The notes beneath the pieces are model-generated. The model saw nothing but the letters and a program-made list of their open reading frames with translations, had not been told where the DNA came from and did no database searches. The translations under genes were made by a program, and so were the position numbers. A stretch of 61,461 nt of DNA. Origin: JBLHGU01 sp047615875. GTDB lineage: Bacteria; Pseudomonadota; Gammaproteobacteria; Arenicellales; CAJQKF01. The DNA is taken from assembly GCA_047615875.1 (NCBI GenBank), contig JBLHGU010000007.1:1-61461 (forward strand). Reading direction: 5' to 3'. Below are positions 44,421-52,970 of this stretch, piece after piece (positions within the stretch are counted from its first letter, which is position 1; each line of letters opens with the position of its first letter).

Positions 44421-45715
44421 TGCCCGCTATGACTTCAGAACGGCTGACGCGAATCTTTACTATCGCGTTTGTATTATTATTTTTCGCTTATCTGTTTGGC
44501 CCGCTGTTGGTTATGGGACTATCGGCTTTCAATAGTTCATCATTCCCGCGGGTTTCGCCGTGGGACTGTTTTACTGTTGAATGGTTCGATGTACTTGCCA
44601 ACGATGAAGACCTGATGAAAGGTCTACGCAATAGTCTAACTATTGCCTTTGGGGTGGTCATTGTAGCTGTACCGCTTGGCCTGGCCGGCGCGTTAATGCT
44701 GACACAGGTAACCAGTCGGTTGCGGCCCTGGTATTACACTATTGTGATATCACCGATTCTGATTCCCGGTGTTGTGTTGGGTATTTCCACGCTGGTATTT
44801 TGGGATCGACTCGGCAGGATGTTTAACGCGGGTTACGACTCGTTTTTCTATGATGGGATCTTTCTGACTATAGTTGGGCAATCGACTTTTGTAGCGGCCT
44901 ATGCGATGTTAATTTTTATATCGCGTTTGCAGCGTTTTGACACAGTACAGGAAGAAGCCGCACTGGATTTAGGTGCTACCCATGTGCAGACATTCAGGAA
45001 GATTTTGCTGCCGTTTCTCAAACCTGCTATTGCTTCAGCCTGCGTGTTGGGCTTTCTAGCCTCATTTGAAAATTACAACACGACTATCTTCACGATTGTT
45101 TCCAAATCCACCCTGACCACCGTATTGGCCAGTAAGGTGCGTTATGGAATCAACCCGTCGATTAGTGCACTGGCGGTGATTATCATTGTTCTCACGCTGA
45201 TTGGTGCCATTTATTTTGAAATTCTCAAACGTCGCGAGGAAAAGTATCAACGCGATGTTGATCAACTGGTACGAACAGGATCTAGCGACCGGGCTCAGAA
45301 AGCCAATCTTTGGGCTAACCCCGCTCTGATTTTGGTTACTCTGGTCTTTATCGCCGGACTGGGAACTGTTTACATGTCGGGTACGATCGGCGTAGATGAA
45401 TGTAAGATTGTTCTTAATGAACGTAAGGCCAAGGAAACTGCTCGCAAGGTGAAAGAGTTCAAGAATAGGCAAATGTTTAAAAATATGGCACCGAGTAGCC
45501 AACCTGCAACCGAGACCGATGTGGTTACACAGCCTGAAGTTCAGGCCAAGGGTACAGAGGGTTATCAAAATATTTTTGCACCAACTAATCTGGAAGGACA
45601 GGTCGATTCCGAGACTAAAGCAGATAGCAATGATTCAACAGAGGCCAAGGGTACCGAAAATTACAATAGTATTTTTGCCCCTACCAACCTTAAGAAACAA
45701 ACTGAATCTCAGTAA
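44420..45715 (+). CDS. Polyamine-type ABC permease subunit with a C-terminal tail extension (PotC-like)
   Basis: The N-terminal 275 residues form a standard PotC-type permease with the EAA loop EEAALDLGATHVQTFRKILLPFLKPA. PotC proteins usually stop near 260-280 residues, but this one has 431. After the core come a basic helix, an extra membrane segment (about residues 297-320, PALILVTLVFIAGLGTVYM) and a hydrophilic tail containing two copies of a 16-residue motif (AKGTE-Y--IFAPTNL). With an added seventh helix the tail would face the periplasm. The function of the tail is unknown. Confidence 0.92.
   Translation: MPAMTSERLTRIFTIAFVLLFFAYLFGPLLVMGLSAFNSSSFPRVSPWDCFTVEWFDVLANDEDLMKGLRNSLTIAFGVVIVAVPLGLAGALMLTQVTSRLRPWYYTIVISPILIPGVVLGISTLVFWDRLGRMFNAGYDSFFYDGIFLTIVGQSTFVAAYAMLIFISRLQRFDTVQEEAALDLGATHVQTFRKILLPFLKPAIASACVLGFLASFENYNTTIFTIVSKSTLTTVLASKVRYGINPSISALAVIIIVLTLIGAIYFEILKRREEKYQRDVDQLVRTGSSDRAQKANLWANPALILVTLVFIAGLGTVYMSGTIGVDECKIVLNERKAKETARKVKEFKNRQMFKNMAPSSQPATETDVVTQPEVQAKGTEGYQNIFAPTNLEGQVDSETKADSNDSTEAKGTENYNSIFAPTNLKKQTESQ
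45545..45691 (+). repeat. Duplicated 16-residue motif in the permease tail
   Basis: Residues 376-391 and 409-424 of the PotC-like protein share the pattern AKGTE-x-Y-x-x-IFAPTNL, spaced 33 residues apart (DNA 45545-45592 and 45644-45691). The DNA copies have diverged more than the protein, so selection on the protein motif is likely. Confidence 0.85.
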
Positions 45716-45735
45716 TCCAAAACCGTACGGCTTGT

Positions 45736-46788
45736 ATGTCAGTTAGAACCACATGTATTGGAGCCTATCCGAAACCTGAATTTATTCAGTTGCCAGATTG
45801 GTTTAATATTCCGGCTGGCCCGGATACCTCTGATCCTACTAAGCAGTGGGCAGCTGCTATGGAAGCAATGGGTCCAGATGCTGATGCGCTCATTGAGCAC
45901 GGTGTGGCCCAGGTTCTTGCTGATCAGATAGAAGCTGGAATTGATATTCCAACCGATGGTGAGGTGCCCCGTGAAAATTATATTCACTATCACTGCAGAC
46001 ACCTAAACGGTTTTGATTTTGCTAATCTAACCAATAAGTCATTACGTAATGGTGCCTTCAGTGCCAACTTGCCGACAATTAGTGGGCCCGTGTCTGCACG
46101 TGATCTGTTCCTTAGTGAAGATTATAATAGAGCGCAGCGACATAGTGATCGGCCGGTTAAGATCACATTACCTGGCCCGATGACCATTACCGATTCCAAC
46201 GCTAATGTTTATTATGATGACCCGGCAGAATTAGGTCGAGATCTTGCCGATGCACTTAACAAAGAAATTTTGTCTTTAGCTGAAGCAGGTTGTGAGCACA
46301 TCCAGGTAGATGAGCCTCTTTTTGCACGCAAGCCACAAGCTGCGCTGGACTATGGGTTTGATAATCTAGAGCTTACATTTGCTAATTGCCCGGCCCATGT
46401 AATGAAAACGGTTCACATGTGTTGTGGTTATCCGGATCGATTAGATCATCCCAATTATCCCAAAGCAGATCCGGATGCTTATTTCCAGATTGCAGACGCC
46501 ATTGACGCTTCCTGCATTGATGCGGTGTCGTTGGAAGATGCCCACAGACCCAACCCACTTGAGCTACTAGAGCGATTTAAAAATACCACGGTAATATTTG
46601 GTGTTGTGGCAATAGCAAAGAGTCGGGTGGAGTCAGTTGATGAGATAGCTGATCGAATTCGTCAGGCACTCAATCATATTGAGGCGGAACGGCTCATTGC
46701 GGCGCCTGATTGCGGATTGGGTTTCCTTGGTAGAGATCTGGCCCGTGAAAAGTTGCGGTCATTATGCGAGGCTGCAAAACGGATTTAG
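45736..46788 (+). CDS. MetE C-terminal-domain-like protein (cobalamin-independent methionine synthase family, single domain)
   Basis: A 350-residue protein of the UROD/MetE-like barrel superfamily. It carries the zinc-ligand regions of the catalytic half of MetE: HMCCGYP near residue 235 and the late Cys in APDCGLGFLG. DIPTDGEVPREN and QVDEPLFA also match. It lacks the MetE N-terminal half, as in core-MetE and other methyltransferases of the superfamily. A weak ribosome site precedes the ATG at 45736. Only 20 bases after the PotC-like gene, so it is probably in that operon. It may transfer a methyl group to or from an imported methylated compound; the acceptor is unknown. Confidence 0.85.
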   Translation: MSVRTTCIGAYPKPEFIQLPDWFNIPAGPDTSDPTKQWAAAMEAMGPDADALIEHGVAQVLADQIEAGIDIPTDGEVPRENYIHYHCRHLNGFDFANLTNKSLRNGAFSANLPTISGPVSARDLFLSEDYNRAQRHSDRPVKITLPGPMTITDSNANVYYDDPAELGRDLADALNKEILSLAEAGCEHIQVDEPLFARKPQAALDYGFDNLELTFANCPAHVMKTVHMCCGYPDRLDHPNYPKADPDAYFQIADAIDASCIDAVSLEDAHRPNPLELLERFKNTTVIFGVVAIAKSRVESVDEIADRIRQALNHIEAERLIAAPDCGLGFLGRDLAREKLRSLCEAAKRI

Positions 46789-46797
46789 TAGGATGCA

Positions 46798-47142
46798 CTA
46801 GTCTGTAATATCCCAAAAATATTGCTGTGCTTCGATGCCTTCTGTTCTGCACCAGTTTTTGAAACCTCCGAGTCCTCGGTTTTGCCACTCGGCAAGCCCT
46901 GCTTGCCAGGCGTCACTGCGAGCTTTTGCGATCTGCGTGTCGTCTGCTGCAGTTTTCGTAATCAAAAAGTCTCGTTCCTGTTTAAATCCCTGGCTAACCC
47001 GGTTATCGATTAGACCGCAGTAACTGAGTACCTCCATTTTATAGATGCTTAGCGTTAAAGCGTCTTCTGGTGGATCCATTGCCAATGTATTATGTGTAAG
47101 AAGCAACACGCTAACCACTATGATTTGAATTCTATAATTCAT
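46798..47142 (-). CDS. Small secreted hypothetical protein
   Basis: A 114-residue protein with a signal peptide (about residues 1-21, RIQIIVVSVLLLTHNTLA, cleavage before MDPPED). The mature part is helical and charged, has two cysteines that could form a disulfide (in SYCGL and NWCRT), and ends in YFWDITD. I do not recognise it. It lies on the opposite strand between the MetE-like and MmsA-type genes, so its expression is independent of them. Confidence 0.6.
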   Translation of the reverse strand: MNYRIQIIVVSVLLLTHNTLAMDPPEDALTLSIYKMEVLSYCGLIDNRVSQGFKQERDFLITKTAADDTQIAKARSDAWQAGLAEWQNRGLGGFKNWCRTEGIEAQQYFWDITD

Positions 47143-47315
47143 TGGCTTATGGCATCTCAGGAATCTCGCACTTTCAAAAATGACGAATTTTAGCCAGACT
47201 TATGATACGACAGGCGCTACAATTCTAGTAATCTGTTTTTAAGATTTTCGATATTTTACAGTCCCAGCTTTTACTGGTAATTCCGGTAACAGCGCTATCA
47301 ATTTGAGGAGTTACG

Positions 47316-48833
47316 ATGGACCCACAAGTGAAACAAACCCTGCATCACTACATTGGCGGTAAAAAGGTTCAAGGTGACAGTGGACGCTTTAGTCCTATTT
47401 ATAATCCTGCAGTTGGTGAAGTGACCTCTCAGGCCCCCCTTGCCAGTGCGGATGAAGTTCGCGAAGCAATTGCCTCTGCTGAGGCTGCGTTTCACGGCTG
47501 GTCGGAGACACCCCCGGGTCGTCGCGCGCAGGTAATGTTCAGTTTTCGTAATTTGATTATTGCCCACATGGATGAACTGGCCTTATTGCTCAGCTCTGAA
47601 CATGGCAAAACTGTGGATGATGCTAAAGGTTCTATCACTCGTGGTCTGGAAGTGGTTGAGTTTGCCTGTGGTATTCCACAACTGCTGAAAGGGGAATATT
47701 CTGAGAATGTCGCCAATGGTGTCGATAGCTGGAGCATGCGCCAATCAATTGGTGTTTGTGCCGGTATTACGCCTTTCAATTTTCCTGCCATGGTGCCTAT
47801 GTGGATGTTTCCAGTGGCAATCGCCTGTGGAAACACCTTTGTTTTAAAACCATCTGAAAAAGATCCTTCAGTAGGTTTGAGATTGGCAGAGTTAATGACT
47901 GAGGCCGGATTGCCAGATGGCGTTTTTAATGTTGTGAATGGCGATAAAGAAGCGGTTGATACTTTGTTAACTGATGATCGTGTTCAGGCCATTAGTTTCG
48001 TTGGCTCAACAACGATCGGTGAATATATTTATAAGACTGGCTGTGCCCATAATAAGCGGGTTCAGGCCTTATGCGGCGCCAAAAATCATATGGTGGTTAT
48101 GGATGATGCTGATATGGATCAGGTGGTTGATGCGGTTATGGGCGCGGCTTACGGCTCCGCCGGTGAACGGTGTATGGCTATATCAGTCGTTGTTGCAGTA
48201 GGTGATGAAGCAGCGGACGCTATGCTTGAAAAATTGGTGCCCCGCGTTAACGCGCTGAAAGTTGGACCCTATACTGATAGCGAATCCGAAATGGGTCCGG
48301 TTATTTCACCAGAAGCTCAGTCACGAATTAAAGGCTACATTGATAAGGGGATTGAAGAAGGTGCCACTTTGGTTGTTGATGGTCGTGACATTAGTGTGCC
48401 TGGCTATGAGAACGGCTGCTTTGTTGGTGCAACCATATTTGATAATGTCGCCCCCAATATGAGCATTTACACCGATGAGATTTTTGGTCCAGTGCTCTGT
48501 GTGGTTCGTGCCGGTAGTTATGAAGAAGCAGTGCAAATGATCAATAATCATGAGTATGGAAATGGCACTGCAATATTTACTCGTGATGGTGATGCAGCTA
48601 GAAACTTTAGCCACAGAATCAAAATTGGTATGGTAGGTGTAAATGTACCCATTCCGGTTCCAATGGCATTTCATAGTTTTGGTGGTTGGAAGCGCTCTCT
48701 GTTTGGTGATCATTTTATTCACGGACCAGAAGGCGTACGTTTTTATACTCGTATGAAGACCATTACAACTCGTTGGCCTTCAGGTATTCGCGCTGGCGCG
48801 GTGTTCAATTTTAAAGCGGGTGGTGAGCACTAA
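47316..48833 (+). CDS. mmsA: CoA-acylating (methyl)malonate-semialdehyde dehydrogenase
   Basis: ALDH-superfamily enzyme that oxidises (methyl)malonate semialdehyde and forms acetyl-CoA or propionyl-CoA with loss of CO2. It has 505 residues and family-specific blocks: the ITPFNFPAMVPMWMFPVAIACGN region, VSTG-like FVGSTTIGEYIY, the catalytic cysteine in GSAGERCMAIS, and the tail SGWKRSLFGD-like GGWKRSLFGDHFIHGPEGV. A clear GAGGAG ribosome site lies before the ATG. Acting after the beta-alanine-type aminotransferase at 34 kb, it would finish beta-alanine breakdown; it could equally serve valine or inositol catabolism. Confidence 0.95.
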   Translation: MDPQVKQTLHHYIGGKKVQGDSGRFSPIYNPAVGEVTSQAPLASADEVREAIASAEAAFHGWSETPPGRRAQVMFSFRNLIIAHMDELALLLSSEHGKTVDDAKGSITRGLEVVEFACGIPQLLKGEYSENVANGVDSWSMRQSIGVCAGITPFNFPAMVPMWMFPVAIACGNTFVLKPSEKDPSVGLRLAELMTEAGLPDGVFNVVNGDKEAVDTLLTDDRVQAISFVGSTTIGEYIYKTGCAHNKRVQALCGAKNHMVVMDDADMDQVVDAVMGAAYGSAGERCMAISVVVAVGDEAADAMLEKLVPRVNALKVGPYTDSESEMGPVISPEAQSRIKGYIDKGIEEGATLVVDGRDISVPGYENGCFVGATIFDNVAPNMSIYTDEIFGPVLCVVRAGSYEEAVQMINNHEYGNGTAIFTRDGDAARNFSHRIKIGMVGVNVPIPVPMAFHSFGGWKRSLFGDHFIHGPEGVRFYTRMKTITTRWPSGIRAGAVFNFKAGGEH

Positions 48834-48848
48834 ATCATAGAATGTGTT

Positions 48849-48871
48849 CCTGGGCAATTAATTTGCCCGGG
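48849..48871 (+). repeat. Hairpin after mmsA
   Basis: CCTGGGCAA (48849-48857) pairs with TTGCCCGGG (48863-48871) around a 5-base loop, one T-G pair included. No T-run follows, so a terminator role is uncertain. Confidence 0.45.
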
Positions 48872-48956
48872 ATTACTCCGAACAGGTTGAGTCTTACTTC
48901 GTGATTGCGTTATAGTTTAGACGCAGGCATACACATGATTCACTGGGAGGAACGCT

Positions 48957-49190
48957 ATGTGGCTACCAAAGCCTTTGTATGAGATTTACCCGTACCTTTA
49001 TGTTTTGACGGGTGTTTTAGTAGGGTTTATTTGGCGATATAGTCCGTTTACCAGAATTGGCGCAATTGCACTGGTATTGGGTGCAGGTTATATAATTTTT
49101 CTACGCTTTATGCACCGCCGGGATATGCGTCTCCGTTCCAATAAACCCGCTACAATGATGCCAAATCAAGATTCAACGCCAATAGTTTGA
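48957..49190 (+). CDS. Small two-helix membrane protein, hypothetical
   Basis: A 77-residue protein with a strong GGGAGGAA ribosome site before the ATG. Two hydrophobic helices (about residues 12-28 and 35-52) are followed by a basic segment (MHRRDMRLRSNK). The start MWLPKPLYEIYPYLYV is a pattern seen in small gammaproteobacterial inner-membrane proteins. No function can be assigned. Confidence 0.75.
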   Translation: MWLPKPLYEIYPYLYVLTGVLVGFIWRYSPFTRIGAIALVLGAGYIIFLRFMHRRDMRLRSNKPATMMPNQDSTPIV

Positions 49191-49368
49191 CTGCTTTTTC
49201 GGTAAATTAACCCGATTTCATGCCAGGGTTCAACGCGTTCCGGTTATTAAATATCTAATCTGTCGTCGACAGAACCAAAAATTTAACTTTTCAATTATTA
49301 GTTAAATCGTTTGAAATTAGTTAGAATAGATGCTCTTTTATTGTCCAACAACTAACGGGAGATCCAAT

Positions 49369-49764
49369 ATGAATGGTTCAGATAGTCTTGGTAAACTGAT
49401 TTTACGTTTAACCATTGGAGTTTTGGTATTGTTGCATGGCATACCAAAACTAATGAATCCGGCATCTCTGGACGGTATTGGCAAAATGTTGGCACCCTAT
49501 GGACTACCCATGGAGGCTGCTTTCGCCGTTTATCTAGGTGAGATTGTAGCCCCGGTACTAATTATCATTGGCCTTTTGACTAGACTGGGTGGCTTAATCA
49601 TTGCGGTTAATATGGCGGTAGCAATTTTCCTTGTACATATGGGCTCACTAATGGTTTTCAACCAATTTGGTGGCTGGGCCATTGAGCTAGAGGCTGTTTA
49701 CCTGCTAGGTGGTTTGGCGATCTTATTCATGGGTTCAGGAAAATTTGCCGTTCGTAGAGACTGA
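49369..49764 (+). CDS. DoxX family membrane protein
   Basis: A 131-residue, four-helix DoxX-type protein, starting at the ATG at 49369 (GGGAGA before it) with KLILRLTIGVLVLLHGIPKL, a typical family start. FAVYLGEIVAPVLIIIGLLTRLGG and the closing LGGLAILFMGSGKFAV follow. Relatives take part in redox balance or quinol-linked oxidation in the membrane. The precise role here is unknown. Confidence 0.88.
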   Translation: MNGSDSLGKLILRLTIGVLVLLHGIPKLMNPASLDGIGKMLAPYGLPMEAAFAVYLGEIVAPVLIIIGLLTRLGGLIIAVNMAVAIFLVHMGSLMVFNQFGGWAIELEAVYLLGGLAILFMGSGKFAVRRD

Positions 49765-49864
49765 AAACAACACTTGGTAGCGCTAAAGATTGGCTATCTC
49801 CTAATGCCTAATCTTCTCCTTACGGAGTCCACAGAGGTATGATTGGTTATGCTGAGTTCCCAGT

Positions 49865-50734
49865 CTATTCTTCGTGGAGTGACATGTTGTCAATTAATCT
49901 GACTCCGTCCAGATTTATTGCAATTAGGGCCTGGGCTTTTCTCATGACATGATCTGGTTTCTCAGCAGTCCAGTTTTGCGGATCCCGCACCTCAGCGTAT
50001 TCAATGTTAAATGCTTCTTTCGAAAGTTCCAGATGCATAATTTTAGCAAGCATCGTGGCCTCTCTAACCCCCTCTCTCCAGGCTTGTCGGGCTGCTAGCA
50101 GGGCCCAATAGATTCTTCCCGCCTGCTGTCGTTGTGAAGCCGATAGTCGCTGATTGCGCGATGACATAGCTAACCCGTTGACTTCTCGCTGAGTAGCGCA
50201 AACTTGAATATCTGGAAATCCAGATTGTTCAGCTAGATCTTGAATTACTAGTGTTTGTTGGAAATCTTTCTCGCCGAAATAAGCCTTATCTGGATGAACT
50301 GTGGCAAAAAGCCGATCTACAATAGTTTTGACACCAGCGAAGTGTCCAGGCCGATAGAGGCCTTCCAGTCCGGCTGCATAGGGGCCTGGCTCGAGCATTT
50401 TGATGTTTTCCAGATTAGCGACAGCCGGGAAGAATTCTGCAAGAGTGCCTGTTAATACCATGTGACAACCCCGAGTTGCCAATAATCGAATATCCTGCTG
50501 AATATCTCGGGGGTAAATATTGAAATCTTCTGGTTGGCTAAATTGCAGCGGATTAACGAAAATGCTCACAACACACAGTTCATTATCGCTGACAGCCTTG
50601 TCGACCAAAGTCAGATGGCCATCGTGAAGAGCTCCCATCGTTGGAACCAGGCCAATGGTTTTACCTTGCTGGCGTCTTTTCTTACACCACAGATTGGCGC
50701 TGTCAGGATTGGGACAAAAATTTGGGTCTGTCAA
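49865..50734 (-). CDS. panC: Pantothenate synthetase
   Basis: Joins pantoate and beta-alanine with ATP in the pathway to coenzyme A. The 289 residues include the nucleotide-binding HIGH-like block VPTMGALHDGHLTLVDKA, FVNPLQFSQPEDF (pantoate binding), GVKTIVDRLFATVHPDKAYFGEKDFQQ and AMSSRNQRLSASQR. The start is a TTG at 50734, which gives a short N-terminus but fits the family. It starts 3 bases after the stop of the carbonic-anhydrase-like gene. The enzyme consumes beta-alanine, the compound that the 34-49 kb pathway may also break down. Confidence 0.96.
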   Translation of the reverse strand: MTDPNFCPNPDSANLWCKKRRQQGKTIGLVPTMGALHDGHLTLVDKAVSDNELCVVSIFVNPLQFSQPEDFNIYPRDIQQDIRLLATRGCHMVLTGTLAEFFPAVANLENIKMLEPGPYAAGLEGLYRPGHFAGVKTIVDRLFATVHPDKAYFGEKDFQQTLVIQDLAEQSGFPDIQVCATQREVNGLAMSSRNQRLSASQRQQAGRIYWALLAARQAWREGVREATMLAKIMHLELSKEAFNIEYAEVRDPQNWTAEKPDHVMRKAQALIAINLDGVRLIDNMSLHEE

Positions 50735-50737
50735 GAC

Positions 50738-51268
50738 TCAACTCTCGCTTTCAACTGCCCTTAACGTGGCTCTGTAACTCGCTACTTTCTGACAGTAAAT
50801 TCGCGCAGCCTGCTCGATCTCGGCGCATTCGTCATCCGTAAGTTCGCGTATAACCTTCGCCGGTGATCCCATAACCAGAGAGCGATCGGGTATTACTTTA
50901 TTGCTGGTTATCATGCTGTTAGCACCAATCAGACAGTGCGAGCCGACTCTTGCACCGTTTAATACAACGCTATTTATACCAATCAGCGAGCATGAATTAA
51001 TTTCGCAGCCATGCAGAACGACGCGATGACCAATCGTTACGGATTCTCCAATGAGGACCTGAAAACCCGGGTCAGTGTGAATTACGCTGCCATCCTGTAT
51101 GTTGCTGTTCTTGCCGATCTGGACCAAATCATTATCAGCACGAATGACGCTACCAAACCACACACTGGCACCTGAGTGAATTGTCGCATTGCCGATCACC
51201 GTAGCTTCGTCGGTGATAAAGGCGTCAGGAGAAATCGTTGGGGATATTCCTTCGTATGAATAAATCAT
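50738..51268 (-). CDS. Gamma-carbonic-anhydrase-like hexapeptide protein (YrdA/PaaY type)
   Basis: Left-handed parallel beta-helix protein of 176 residues with hexapeptide repeats. The three metal histidines are visible: one in SVIHTD and two in TIGHRVVLHGC. The C-terminal helix region (DDECAEIEQAARIYCQKVASY) is typical of the YrdA group. Carbonic anhydrase or thioesterase activity has been seen in relatives; the function here is not certain. It lies between sohB and panC on the same strand with 3-base gaps, so the three are probably cotranscribed. Confidence 0.9.
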   Translation of the reverse strand: MIYSYEGISPTISPDAFITDEATVIGNATIHSGASVWFGSVIRADNDLVQIGKNSNIQDGSVIHTDPGFQVLIGESVTIGHRVVLHGCEINSCSLIGINSVVLNGARVGSHCLIGANSMITSNKVIPDRSLVMGSPAKVIRELTDDECAEIEQAARIYCQKVASYRATLRAVESES

Positions 51269-51271
51269 GGC

Positions 51272-52297
51272 TTAAACAAAATACTGTGATGGAGATTCAA
51301 TAGATTTTTGTGCAGAGAACGAGGTGTACATTCTGCCCATTGCCGAGGAAATTTTGTCCATTAACTTCTGTTTTGGCTTGAATTCCACCCGCAGAACGTC
51401 AGCGGTTTTACTGGATTCAAGCAAATAGTCATCGCTGGTCAGGATTTCATCTACCAATCCTAATTCCATTGCCCGGCTACCTAACCAGTGTTCTCCGGTT
51501 GCGACTACATTCATGTCCATATCTGGTCTATAACTGCTTACAAAATCTTTGAACATGCCGTGGGTTTCTTCCACTTCTTGCTGCAACTTTTCTCGACCTT
51601 TCTGGGTATTTTCACCGAACATGGTCAGGGTACGTTTGTACTCTCCTGCGGTTATTTGCTCATACTCAATATCATTCTTTTTAAGAATTTTGCTAAAGTT
51701 TGGAATCTGAGTGACTACGCCAATGGAACCGATTATGGAAAACGGTGCAGCAAGTATTTTGTCTGCTACACAGGCCATTAGATAGCCTCCACTAGCAGCT
51801 ACTTTATCCACACATATGGTTAACGGTATCTTCTGAGTTTTAACGCGAGCAAGCTGTGATGCCGCTAATCCATAGGCATGTACCATGCCACCAGGACTTT
51901 CAACTTTAACTACCACCTCGTCAGAATCTCTTGCAACTGTGAGAACTGCGGTTATCTCTTCGCGTAAGGACTCTACATGAGTGCCTCTAATATCTCCGTC
52001 AAACTCAATGACGAATACTCGCTTATGCTCGGTAGTTGGTTCCTTGTCAGTTTTCTTTTTTTCTTTTTTGTCGGCCTTCTTTTGCTTCTTTAATTCGGCT
52101 TTGGATAACAATGAGCCTACCAGTGCGTGACTCATATGATCGAATTTTTCATTCAGTCTGGTGATTTCGATTTCTTCTTTACCACCACCTCGGTTACGCA
52201 TTGATAGTGATATGACAGAACCTGCCACAAATAGAATACCAACCACAATTGTTATTGTTTTTGCCAGGAATAAGCCGTACTCGAATAAATATTCCAT
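51272..52297 (-). CDS. sohB: Inner-membrane serine protease SohB (S49 family)
   Basis: Single-pass membrane peptidase of the signal-peptide-peptidase A family with its active site on the periplasmic side. I use the ATG at 52297 (GGAGA site just before it) instead of the TTG three bases upstream, giving 341 residues. The N-terminal membrane helix (about residues 8-32) is followed by a lysine-rich stretch and the S49 core. The catalytic Ser is residue 169 in AASGGYLMA and the lysine residue 221 in GEYKRTLTMFGEN. It is the first gene of the sohB-carbonic anhydrase-panC run. Confidence 0.95.
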   Translation of the reverse strand: MEYLFEYGLFLAKTITIVVGILFVAGSVISLSMRNRGGGKEEIEITRLNEKFDHMSHALVGSLLSKAELKKQKKADKKEKKKTDKEPTTEHKRVFVIEFDGDIRGTHVESLREEITAVLTVARDSDEVVVKVESPGGMVHAYGLAASQLARVKTQKIPLTICVDKVAASGGYLMACVADKILAAPFSIIGSIGVVTQIPNFSKILKKNDIEYEQITAGEYKRTLTMFGENTQKGREKLQQEVEETHGMFKDFVSSYRPDMDMNVVATGEHWLGSRAMELGLVDEILTSDDYLLESSKTADVLRVEFKPKQKLMDKISSAMGRMYTSFSAQKSIESPSQYFV

Positions 52298-52522
52298 CAA
52301 ATTCTCCAGAGGTAATAGTGGGCGTGAATCATAGCGCGGAGGCGATATTGGTCAAGTAGTAGAAGTGTTATAAATGTAACTGAATATACTAGTTAACGCC
52401 TATTTCCGGTGTGTATTTCAGCTACAATTCAACCTGGCAGCCGTGACCAGGTTTCCTATGCGTTGCGGGCCCACTGACTAGGCCTGGCTAATAAAGGTTT
52501 AATCAGGTTGCACGAGGAAATT

Positions 52523-52957
52523 ATGTCAACAGAGTTTTGGGAAGATTGTAGCTTGTTGGACCTGACCGATGAGCAATGGGAGTCACTTTGCGATGGGTGT
52601 GGACGTTGTTGTCTGGTCAGATTTGAGAGTCCGAAAGATGGCAGTATTTTAACCACCGTAGCTAGTTGCCGCTTGTTAGATACAGCGACTTGCCGCTGTA
52701 CAAATTACGCGCAGCGGTTCAAGAAAGTTCCTGGTTGTATGTCCATTCGTCATCTGGAAACAAAAAACTACTCCTGGTTGCCGGAAACCTGCGCTTACCG
52801 CATTCTCGACGAGGGCGGAGACCTGCCGTGGTGGCATCCGTTAGTTTCTGGTGATGCCGATACGGTGATCACCGCCGGCGTTAGTGTGGCAGGCAGAGTT
52901 TTTAATGAAGACAATATCCACCCCGATGAAATTGAAACGTTAGTGTTGAGAGACTAG
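52523..52957 (+). CDS. ycgN: YcgN/UPF0260 family cysteine-rich protein
   Basis: A 144-residue protein of the UPF0260 family. I use the ATG at 52523, since CGAGGAA lies just before it and the family starts MSTEFWE; a TTG at 52508 is upstream in frame but overlaps that site. Eight-plus cysteines are conserved in blocks CDGCGRCCLVRFE and CRLLDTATCRCTNYAQRFKKVPGC, a CxxxCxxC-like metal- or cluster-binding pattern. The function of the family is unknown. It is convergent with the hybrid kinase gene 13 bases away. Confidence 0.9.
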   Translation: MSTEFWEDCSLLDLTDEQWESLCDGCGRCCLVRFESPKDGSILTTVASCRLLDTATCRCTNYAQRFKKVPGCMSIRHLETKNYSWLPETCAYRILDEGGDLPWWHPLVSGDADTVITAGVSVAGRVFNEDNIHPDEIETLVLRD

Positions 52958-52970
52958 GCTGGCGTAAGTT

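Noticed and set aside
45062..45568. A 168-residue minus-strand open frame inside the PotC-like gene
   Set aside because: It lies opposite well-supported coding sequence and has no family features or ribosome site.
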